From contig JAGVSM010001355.1 of assembly GCA_022494885.1 (NCBI GenBank), forward strand, positions 186,001-250,000: a DNA stretch of 64,000 bases, in the 5' to 3' direction. Made by a program: the position numbers and the translations under genes. The notes under the pieces were generated by a model. That model saw only the letters and a program-made list of their open reading frames with translations, had not been told where the DNA came from and ran no database searches. Source of the DNA: Micrasema longulum (lineage: Eukaryota > Arthropoda > Insecta > Trichoptera > Brachycentridae). Each line of letters starts with the position of its first letter. The stretch's first letter is position 1. Of the stretch, positions 26,601 through 38,600 are shown piece after piece.

Positions 26601-29600
26601 CATTTATTTACGGGGTAATACTTATTATTTAACCCTTATCTTAACAGAATGAAAAATATCGTTTTTTTTACAATTTTGATGGCTTCAAAATCCCAAACAT
26701 TTTTTTTTCTTTAATCAAAATTTATTTCGAGTATCCACACATACTATGAATATCGATAAAGATACGTGAAATGGATGTAGAAAAATTAAATGTATTTTCA
26801 AAATCAATATGGATACAGTGGAAAAATGTTTTCATACAAAATTTAAAAAATAAAATTGTTTAAAAAAATATGTCTTTACAAAAACGCGACATGTTTGGCC
26901 TTGACAAATGTGACGTCAAGATTCGTGGCGATGCCGATGTTCCATTTAAATTTAAAGGGTCATAAGGAAAGTTCAAAATTTAACCAAATCGTGATGTATT
27001 AGGGGCGTGGCCAATGCAATGAACCGTTTTAGCGGGAATTGAAAATTATAAATTTAAAAATATGTTTTTTTACTCGACAGTATTTCATAGACCTTAATTA
27101 ATTTTAAAAAGTAAAAAACGTGATACTTCCCTATTGTGAAATGTTAAAGCAGTTTTAACTAAATGCTGTTTTGTATTTTAGTTCATGAGAAAAAATTAAA
27201 TCATATCTACGGTAGAAAGAAAAAAGTAACTAAGCGACATGTATCAACTTTACAGAAGTATTATTTTGGCGTGACTTTTACGTAATTTAAATAATAATTT
27301 AAAATACGAGATTCTTTATGAAAAAATAAAAATATTTGGCTCTTCTGTAAAGTTGCTACATGTCGCTTGGTAACGTTTTCCTTTTTTTTTAAATTTTTTT
27401 TTTTATTATTATTTTTTTTTTGTTTTTTTACAATAAACATAATAATAAAACAGAGTATTAAAAAAATAAAGCATAATAACATATCAATGAAATACATATT
27501 AATAGAAAAATAGTAAACAAAAAAATCCCACAAAGACATAGCCTGTTCGTGGGTATACAAAAAAATCCTAATGAATTTTTGCTCCTATAGTAAATAATGG
27601 ACAGTTAAAATATTTTTGTATAACATAAGAAAGAAAAAAATAAAAAAATCTGTAAAAGATAATATGGTATTAAATGCATCATTACTGCCCCTCTAAGCCT
27701 AATGGGCCTGCCGCATACTCGACGAGTGGCATGGGAAGTAGTGAGGAAAGGATGCAGAGACGCAGACAGAGCATAGTGATGAGCAGCGCAAGGAGCATAG
27801 TGTGGCGGGGCTGTAAAAGTCGTAACTGAAAAATTTCGTTTTGCTTTTATCAGACAGCCAATTGTGAAACCGGCTTCATTTGAAATTGTTCCGAGTGTTG
27901 TGGTAAATTTTTCTTAACTGCTTTCCATATTTTCTCTTTCCCACGCGCTAACAAGTCTTAAAATAGAGCGTAGTGAGTTATTCCCTTTAAAAATCTAAGT
28001 ATTATTATGACTCGAATTTTTGTTTCTTTGAAAAATATTAAATATATACGTACAAATATTTATCTACCGCGACATAGTTAAAATCAATAGCTTATATTAT
28101 TTATTATACTGTCTTGGACCCTACAATAACGGAATGAGTTATCTATGTTTCTATGCCAAAGGGATATTTATTTTCACGGTTATCCTATCGGGATAATGGG
28201 GGTTCTGGCTCTTTGGAGAGAGAGAGAGAGAGAGAGACAAGTTGCGATGCTTAATATACAACCCCTTACCCTTTCAGCAAGTTGTGTTGACCTTTTAAAA
28301 ATAGTTCAACGGCATTATTTATAAACCTATCATAAAGTTACGCCTAGGCATAGTAGTAGAAATAGGATTGGAATACCATCCTTATTCTTTATTTTATTTT
28401 ATTTTATTTAACTTTTTGTACATAATGTTATTTGTACATTGACGGGCTTATTGTCAAATGGCAATTTCTTCCAACCAACCAATAAAATAAAAGTTTTATT
28501 TTTATAATTCAAGTTACAGAACATGTTTAATAGAAAAAAAATATAAAAATAGAAATAAACGTATTTGTTTATAAATTACCTTAAATCAAAACTATTACTC
28601 AATGGGAAAAAGGAAAAAAGAGGAAAGAGGAAAAAGGAAAAAGGAAAGGAGGAGAAATTAAGGAAGAGAAAGGAGATGTTTCTTCAGACGTGATTTAAAC
28701 AGAGATAATGTAGTAACATCTTTAATGGTGGATGGGGGATGATTCCACAGTCGAGCCGCATGGACACTATATGAGTTAGATAAGAAAGAGGAATTGTGGA
28801 TTCTATCACTATAATGAGGATAGTATTCCCATCCGTATTCTACCACTAAGCCAAGGCGTAACTTTATACCAAATTTATGAGTAAGGCCCCAAATGTCTAT
28901 TGTATCGATAGTCGGGGGTGTAGTGGGATTTACAAAAGACGTTAAAGATCAACCATTTTCTTTGCGATTCACTTATGATTTTATTTTGCACTTATATCTG
29001 ATAAACCGAAACCTTAAATTTGGTCGTGTCAAAGGTCTATATAACCTAAGTAGGTACGTCTTTTAAAATGGGATTTTTTTAAGAATAATTGTAATGTCCA
29101 GATACAAAAGACGTTAAAGATCAACCATTTTCTTTGCGATTCACTTATGATTTTATTTTGCACTTATATCTGATAAACCGAAACCTTAAATTTGGTCGTG
29201 CCAAAGGTCTATATAACCTAAGTAGGTACGTCTTTTAAAATGGGATTTTTTGTTAGAATAATTTTTATGTCCAGATTCAAAATAGACACATAATGCGTTT
29301 CATCTTATTGGGAAATGGCATATAAACCCCACTAACATTTTTCTATTTAACAACACTGCAGTCGAAATCACATCTTAATGCTGAGAATTTTTTAACAATG
29401 TTGTAAAACTATCGAAAAATATTTTCAGGCGTTAGTATGTTCAGCTCCATAACTTCGCAAAAATCAACAGTGAAAGTACATTCCTCCACATACCCGAAAC
29501 CGATTTAGAGACCGTGGATTTTCCTATCGGTTTTACTCATACAAAAAAGCAATGGTTTTTTTATATCAATAAACGAGTTACCCTTTCTAAATTTTCAGTT

Positions 29601-32600
29601 TCATAAATCGTGATTTCAATTTAATTTAGCTAGACTATTTAATATGGATGTTCAAACATGTGAAAAGGTGAATATTACACAGTGTGTAAAGTGATCAATC
29701 AAACTGACAATTGACAGGCCATAAACCCTGGCCTAGACTTACATTTTCCCTTCTCTAAAATGTTCTCAATCTCTGTTGTAATATTTGAAACATAATTTTT
29801 CTGGGGTGTAAACGAAGTCATTTGAACATTTTAATAATAAAGAATCATTTTCATGGTTTCACTTAAAATTCAATTATCGACTAGAACGTTTCGCTTCGTG
29901 ACTGCCAAAACCTTTTATGAGGATAAATATACAGCATAGCATAGCCAAATTATTTAAGATAGGTAATAATATAATATTATGCGAGCAGTACGTTACGTAG
30001 TTCATTGGGCTTAGAGTTTCCGTGATATTGCTACGTAAATTTTTATGGACTTTTGCTTCTTTATAGACCGCGTGTGGTCATTAATATTTAGCGCAACGTA
30101 AAAAATGTCCACTAAAAGCTATGACGCATAACGCGCCATGAGGTATTTGCGAATATTATTTTCAGAAATTTTCCACGTTCTACTAAAGTGAACTAATTAC
30201 CTACATTTTTCATTGTAAATATCGTAGTCAAGAGAAAAATACTCCTTTTTCTTATCCGTGCCCTGTGGTGCATAGAATACTACAATCGCGATGTTGTGAA
30301 TTTATACTATCCGTATAAAAGGAATATGATAAATTTTACGTTTTAAGTCTCAATTAAGGAAAAAATAAGTGAAAATCGATTATATATTTGATATCATTCA
30401 AAATTGCAGTACACTAGGACCCCGTTCTACACAGCTCCGAAATAACAAGGCCCAAAAGTTAATTTAAAAAAAAAACATTAACTTAACCAATGCGTAATAA
30501 GTAAAATCTATAGGATTATTCTTTCAGTCAGAGGACATACAGACCCATCTGTCGCACTCGAATAATGCAAAAGATCCAGTTTTTTGTAAGATTTTTCTAG
30601 TACACGCTTTATCTGCTTATACGGGGCGAATTGCTATTCCAGTAATTTAATCCCACTAAACTTGAACTTTTAAAACGGTTCCAGTGAACATAGGTATATT
30701 CTCAATATTATTTATAGTGGCGTGGTGGTATTAGTGGTTAGCACTTTAATAGTACACACGAGATCACGATTTGATTCCTAACTTGATTATAAAATATTTG
30801 TGAAAAGTGTTGATTCACTAAAATGTTCGTAAATTCAACTTTAATTTGGGTAAAATAAAACAGAATTTAACTGTTAATCAAAATAAAACAAGGCAATCAA
30901 TCGAGCGTAGTGTTATTCGTATAACTTTGGTTAAACGTAGCGTTATCTAGATTGAAATCACAAAAAAACACTCAAAATGTAACATGTTTGTTGGCGATCC
31001 TGTTTGTCGCTTCCAAATCTATGGGTACATAGGTTTTTAATTATATACTGTATATATGTGATAAACAACTTATAAATTAAATATATTTGCAATGTTATTA
31101 TTAGAACACACATAACAATATGTATGATATGTGTGCCCTACTTTAAGATTTAAATAAATAAAATAATAAAAACAATATATATCCTCTTGTAAATGTAATT
31201 TGTTGTAAGTTTTTTTTTTTGTAAAAATCTTTGCACATTCGTTTCTTGGTAGCTAGCACGAAACATAAAAATTGTAATACTTTAACACTATTGCAAACTA
31301 TTAAAATAAAATAAAATTTTAAGATCGTGTATATTTTATTGTAACTGTTACTGGAATATTTTTAATAATTCTCGACCGAAAATTATGATGTATGAATAAT
31401 GTAAATAAATAATGATTAATTAAACAAAAATAATATTAAATTAATTAATAAAAGTCTCCCATAACTGAAAATAAAATGAAAATGACATGAAAACATGATT
31501 TGTCTCTCAATTTGTTGCGCACGAGGTACATAAAAACTATTTTCTATAATATGAGCAATTTTTACTTGTATTTAAAAATAAATCACTTTGTAAATTAATT
31601 CATATTAAAATGGCTTAGAACGGGGTATGTACCCTTGTAAGCTGGGCTCGGTTTCAAACAAAATAATGATCAGTATAAATAAATAAAAATAACCATTCCT
31701 TTTTTTTAAATGTTACTTATATACTACATTCGCTTATCACAATAACTAATTGGGGTCTAGGGTTAAAATCTTGGCTCAATAATTTAAGTTTTTAAATAAA
31801 ATATCGTACATATAATAACTGGATATATCTGTGGCTTGGATCTTCAAGGGCCAATGTAAGATTTTATATTTTTCTCGCCACCATTTTGTAGAGGGTCGAT
31901 GTCGATGAAAAAACTTGTGTAGGTATTTAAATATTTTATACACACGTGCATTGTAATGTTTTTTATTAATATTTGTTATCAAAGACGTCCAACAACGAAA
32001 TGGCTAAATCTCACCTGTAATATTACGATTACGACACTGGCCCTTATAGATCCCAAGCCACAGATATATCCTCGAAGTTGAATGACATTTGCATAACATC
32101 ATGTGCATTAATTTTAACCCGGTTTGTAGTACCGTGGTTGTGTTGTAAACTTACGGAACAAATCCTCGTGATCGTAGAACAACGACGGATGTGCGAAAAA
32201 TGCGACATTGACTTTCTTTTATATTTGATCTTGAAAAGGTTATATATAAAGGCTTTATATTCCAGGTTGGAAATATATATATATATATATATAACTAACC
32301 CAAGTATTAAATGATACACTTTTGTACTTATCAAGTTGTGACATAGTATCAACAAAAAAAAAATAGTAAAAGTCACATACGTCGTTGTTCAACGATCACG
32401 ATGAACTGTCTGACGCTGAAATCCCGCTCTGCCAAAACTTGATTCCCATTTTTCCAACACAAGTTATGTAGGGCTTTTAGGAAACGGTCTGAAAATTAAA
32501 ATATTTAGATAAATAATAAAAACTCAAATATTCATTTTAAATAAAAAAATATTTAGAAATACGCACTGTCGCATTCATCCGTCTCGCCTTTTCAGGCTTT

Positions 32601-35600
32601 TTATGTCTTTTTTTTGGCAACGATTTCACTGCGGATGTCCTACGCCATTTTGCTGAAATTTTTACAGTACATTAGGTAGATATGATTTCAAAGAGCCTAC
32701 TGTTATTATTTCTATAGTTTATTTTATATTATCCACATGACATAACTACGGTAATCATCCGACCTTTCCGGGAAATTAGACTTTATTTGCAGCACTAATC
32801 AATTTCTTCGTACATCAGAAAACTGTCCGGGTTAATTTAAGAAAATTGATATATTCATTTTTTTATGGAATAACCCGCAATGCCTTTATTTCAAAGGTTT
32901 ATCAGTAGGTAAGAAAGATAAAGAAGGAACGAAGAATAAAAAATACATCACAACACCCAGACCAACAAGGAAGTTCAGTGCTACGGGAAATTGGATATGA
33001 ACAAGTTTTCGTACGCGCAGTAAAAATTAGAGCATTTTATTGTACGGCGAAATTCGCTAAAATGAGTGTAAAAAATAATAATAATGAACTATTTTAAATG
33101 ACATTATAAGTTCTTCTAAACCAACTAACGATAGTGCTGTAGTAGATTCCCGGTTTCCGAGAAGCCGACCCACGAATCAGGACAACTCACCAAAGAGAAC
33201 TAGTAACGTCGCAATCGGAGTAATTGAAAAATTACAAAACTTTAAAAAATCGTAGCGATGATAAAAAAATAGTTTGGCTCAGTTTGATCGTCTATTAACA
33301 AATAAATAAAAACACTGAACTTCCTCATTGCGAAAAAAATATTTCTTGTGGTTTTTTTTTGCAACTGGCTGGAATATTTTTTTCTTGCAACCCGCGACGC
33401 CAGTTTCACAGCTGGTTGCTGAACCAACTGTGCCACAACGTCTGTCTTATTCTTGAGACACTCTAAATATGATTGTTTGCACCACAACAAGCCAGAAGGC
33501 CCAATTACAGTAGTGAAATACAGCACAGAACACCCAGGCTTGAGAAAAATTACATTTAATTTTTGTGTTCTCACCGGGAATTTTCGTGAAACTTATAGCA
33601 TTTATTAATTACTTAACCCTACAGTGCCCATTTTTTTTATTCTTGATGAAAAAAATCAATGAGGAAGTTAAGTGTTTTTTTTTGATTTTTTTATTTGTTA
33701 ATAGACTGTTAAACTAAGTCAAAATTATTTTTTTTTAATTTTTATATATCGTATTATCGGTGCTACGATTTTTCAAAGTTTTGTATTTCTGAAATAACTC
33801 CGCGTGTAACGTCAGAGGTTCATTTCCGCCTATTCTCATTCAGTTCTTCCCATTGGTCCAGAAGCGACAAGCAGACCGGAAATCTTCCATAGCTCTCAGA
33901 TCATAGGTTGATTCACATGAACCAGTGACGTCATTTAAAGTAGTGCGTTTTTATCAAAATATTTTTTATTATTTTTTCTGTACATTTTCAAGAAACTTTG
34001 CCGTACAATTTAATGCTCTAATTTTTACCCCGCGTAAGAAAACATTTTTTGTATCCAATTTCCCGTAGGGCTGAAGTTCCTCATTAGTGTAGGATTTTTT
34101 TATGTAGATACTGGGAAAAATAATGAAAAAAAAAATTATTCTATATTCTCAGCTTAATTTCATGTTTTAGGTTTGTAGACAATATGCTACATTGGACATG
34201 AATGGTTACAAAAAGAATGAACTTATACAAAAGATAAATAATGGTTTTATGGAATTTCAATAAGATATTATCTTACGATATAACAATGAAGTTTGCCGAA
34301 ACAATTTTTATTTATTTTAGTTCAGACAAATACACTACACATTTAGAACATTTAATAAATGTAAAGCCTTTGCACCGAGGCATTTTACATCGTTGTCGAT
34401 TTATAAGAAGGCCAATGTTTGACACCATCGGTCCTTATGTCTATTGGAGAAACAAAGGCAGTTGGTCCCTTTTTTCTTCTTCTAACTGCATCTCAACTGA
34501 TGAAGACGATGGACGGCCTCTCTTATTTGCATCTTTTATCTCGTAATTTACCAAGCCGAAAGCTATTTCTGCCTGTTTAAGCTATTAAAATCTGCTAACC
34601 GAATGAATTACACAATCCTTGTTTTTTTCTTTTTGTACTCTTCTACATAAAATCCGAACATTTACAACTGCAAGATCCAGTAGGTGGTAGGATATCCTCT
34701 TGTCCCATTTTCTCGACCTTATTTTTATTTTATATCGCCCAATTAAACTATTTAGCAAATCAGCCACTCCCATATGGCGATTATGTTTCACAAGGGTTGG
34801 GCTTGGCACTGTGACTGTCTTTTTGGCTTTTTTTTATCATACCTTTGCACAGTTTCCATTGTTAGCTATCCACAGAAAGATGATTAAAACCGAAAAAAAA
34901 CACTTTGTCGCATTTCCAAATTACCTAGGTTGCATCGATATTATCCCAAGTAGTCATGAATTCTGCCGAAAAGCCTCTTTCACAAACTTTTATTTTATCA
35001 TCTGTTGGTAATTTACAATTAGGAATTCTATTTCTCCTTACAATACCAAGTGAGAATACCTTTCTTTGCAAGAGTTACCATCAGCTCAACACTCGATTAG
35101 TAATTGTCATAGTATATTCTGTGATTCACGCTTGTGGGAACGTTTCGTGAAAGACGAATAACCACTGGCTCCTAAATCAGGCTCTCCTTGTAATCTGAAT
35201 TTCTCATCGTTTTCTTGTCCAGTGTAAATTACAAATTTGTATCTGTGACTCCACTCAAGACAAAGAGTTTATATCCCCACTTGTGAGGTTTCATGGGTAG
35301 ATACTGTTTTAAGTAGCTTCTGGCTTTTGTAGAACAAAGTTGTTTGTCAACACAAAAATCACGCTCATAAGGAACAGCGGAATTCACCTTATTCAAATGG
35401 TCAATTAGAGGCCTCAATTTGTAGTCTGTCATGAGTTGAATCAGTTTTCGGTAATTAAAAATCGCTGTTGTTGAAATGTATGTAGGTACCTTCTTATCCT
35501 TTCAAATTGATTTCGACAGATATTTTCTCTTATTCTGTCAACCTCTAAATGGTTACTCCAAGTATACCGAACATTTGGCATGTGTATAAGAGAAGTATAT

Positions 35601-38600
35601 AAACAAGCACCAATAATATGTATCTTTTTTGGGTGATACCGTGTATGTTGGATTTGATCCGACGTTTCGGCTACCATTGCAGGAGCCATCTTCATGGCTC
35701 CTGCAATGGTAGCCGAAACGTCGGATCAAATCCAACATACACGGTATCACCCAAAAAAGATACATAATATTGATAACAGTGACCGTGAAAACCTTCGCAC
35801 CTATTTAAGCACCAATAAATTTGTAAATATCAGTTTTATTCAAATTTGGTGGTTTGTTGACATCTTTTTGTAATGAATATGAGTTTAAATCTTCAACATT
35901 TTTTCAATAATGCTGTTTGAAAAAAAAAAAGAAAATATCTAGTTGGAGTTGATGAATCCAAAATTTCACGCGGTAGTAGTGGCTTTTCTTGAAATTTTAG
36001 TGCATTTTCATCCAAAGAAAAGTTTCTTTTTCTCCAATTCATATTTGAAGAACCCTTACGTTTGAGACACGTTTTAGTGGTTGACACATTTGGCAAATCG
36101 ATACTGCTCTCTTCGCCTTCCTGCTCTTCAATTATCTCTAGTCGGGAATCCGAGTTTTGAACTGATCGCGATTTCTCGATTATTTGGGAAGAAATGGAAT
36201 TTTCCTCTAAAATATCGACTGGCAATATTGAAATATCGAGTCCTTCCTCTGTGAATTTATCTACTTCAATAAAGTATTCATCTTCGTCATCAGAATGATC
36301 TAAATCATCTTCACTTTCATCCCAATCTGCTAATATGTTAGATATTTGATCATCAGTATATACGTGATCTGCCATGGTCACGGCGCCCGTTGTAGCAGAT
36401 CGGCTACACACTGAATTATGACCGAACAAAACTATCGGCTGACTTTCACGTTATTTAATTAATTAAGTTTATAAAACGAAATAATAATGTCAAGTACGCA
36501 ACTCAATATTTTTTTATGCTGCAAATCTTCGAAAAATACGCAGAAATCACTATTTTAACATCGACTTAACTACACTTTTGACAGAACGCAAAACAACTGA
36601 TTTTTTATTCGAATTTTATCAAACAAATCTACTCTGATGGTAATTTATGGAACTAAATCATTAAGGCTAGTAAGTATGTATACAATATGATACACTGGTA
36701 GACGAGTGATAAAAATATCTGAAATGACTTTAATACGCATTTTTAGCAGATCGGCTAGGTCTAGAATGAGTATTGTAGGATTAAAGGAAGTTGAAATTAA
36801 CAGCTAGACAATTTTTTTAGGATAAAAATCTTTCCTACAAGACTGTTTTTTTTTCTTTCGTAATACGTATTATGTTATTAAGTATAATAAATTTGGTAAA
36901 TATTTAATATTTTGTTTTGGTACAATGGTACAATATAGACATGGTGACATCGGAGGCACACTATTAGTATTTGGATTTGGTAAAGTATCCAAAATAAAAC
37001 ACTTTCAATGGATTTAATTCTACTTTTTTTTTTTAATACATGCGACGAGTTTCGTCTTGATAGGACATTATCAAACTAACTGAAATATTGACAAAGTTTC
37101 CTTATAAAATAACAATAATTGCTGTTTATTGATATGGGTGCATAATAGTGTATGGGGGATATTTAACAAAACGAAACGCGTCATACATATTTTATTTTTT
37201 TAAAGCAGAATTCAATTCAATAAAAGTGTTTTGTTTTGGATACCTTACCAATTTTTAATACGGAATTCTACCAATTATCTGCATACACAATAAACACACA
37301 CTATTAGTGTCAAAAAAAAAGTTTTTTGCTATCACAATACCATGATGTTAATAGTAATATATTGAAGAAAGTATATCTTAATCATTATACCACCTTTCAC
37401 ATCCGATGGTGCATAGGGCACTGCATTGGTACACCTAATGCGGGGTTTTTAATATATCGTCGGTCGGTGTGCATTACCGCCGATCTAAAATGTTAACAAA
37501 AATGATATTTTCACATTGGGGGATTTATAAATCTTATTGGATGTTCTCTAATCATACGATATGCGTGGAACCAATATATGGCGAGCTTTCTGGATAAGAA
37601 CAGTACCGCGGATCGGAGTAAATTATGTGTTAGATTTGATTATAAGAACAGTTTTTTCTGTCTCCTAGAAAAAGTTGATTTATTTGATTGGCGGTAATGC
37701 ACGCCGATCGACGACATATCCAATTTTCAAATGATAAAACCGGCAATGCGTTTGTTGAATGTATTTATTAGTTTATATATATATTTTAAATCACACATGC
37801 AAAATAATAAACCAACATTCTACTGCGCACTAAGGATACATAAAATAAGCGAAGCGGTGTATCCTGGAGAGCAATGGGTCCAATTCGTCATATTTATGGA
37901 ATCGCGTTGGGTGGTTGTGCGTCGTACAGAAAGTAGAGAGCCTCACTACTCACTATGGCTTGGGGTGCAAACAGTTGGTATTGATCTTCCAACCCTCGCC
38001 AGTGTTGGGGAGTGGGGGGGGGTGAGGAATTACCGGTGCAGGGTTCTCCCTTTTGTCCACCGTCAAATCGCTGAATAATTAATGCTTATTATATATTATT
38101 ACGCCTAAATAAACCGGCTAAACAGCTGTACGCATAACCGTGACAATAAGCAGATGAAAGACCGAATTTCGTTCACGATTGTGTCATGAGTTTTAAAATT
38201 AAATTATTTTTTCTGTTACATATTTAGTGTACAGTTTGATCCTTAACGCGTGACAATATCGACACTGTTATGTAAGAAATCTAATTGACATTTACTAATA
38301 CTACTTCAAACATGATAATCTTCAAGGCCTCTATGTTGGTGTTCTCATCAGCTCCTATTACAAAATACACTAGATGTTTTGCACAATGATATTTTTTGGG
38401 TATTTTGCCATCCATCGTCCAGAGTTGATGAACGCTGCAATGCGATCCTAAACATTGGCTAAGAGTGCGAATGACATACGGCACATGAACCCAATAGTGC
38501 GACTGAACAGTCGTGAAAGAAATTTGACACTGTAATTTGTTAAAAATACATTGTTTAGATATTTGAAATGTTTTTTCGTACATTACAATAATATATATGT

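Larger units (their letters stand above)
29275..31820. other. SRRM2 intron 3, AT-rich part
   Basis: It contains a family G repeat (29640-29790) and a diverged tRNA-like SINE head near 30717. No exon was recognised. Confidence 0.4.
33617..36780 (-). mobile_element. Dead piggyBac transposon with recognisable ends
   Basis: It is flanked by TTAA at 33613-33616 and 36781-36784. The ends are inverted: CCCTACAGTGCCCATT on the left, and the inverse AATGAGTATTGTAGGA on the right. On the - strand an acidic N-terminal region begins MADHVYTDDQISNILADW (36375) and continues to about 35935. After a frameshift come HMPNVRYTWSNHLEVDRI and the diagnostic LRPLIDHLNKVNSAVPYERD, then LKQYLPMKPHKWGYKLFVLS (35417-35230). 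The remainder is riddled with stops. A family F MITE (33658-34085) and a hairpin element (35617-35806) are nested inside; without them it would be about 2.5 kb, the usual piggyBac size. It lies in SRRM2 intron 3. Confidence 0.85.

Noticed and set aside
37731..38078. 115-residue + frame
   Set aside because: Partly GC-rich, but no recognised family, and it lies among MITEs inside an SRRM2 intron.
38281..38583. 100-residue - frame with many Cys/His
   Set aside because: Composition is mildly protein-like, but there are no neighbouring exons or known motif.
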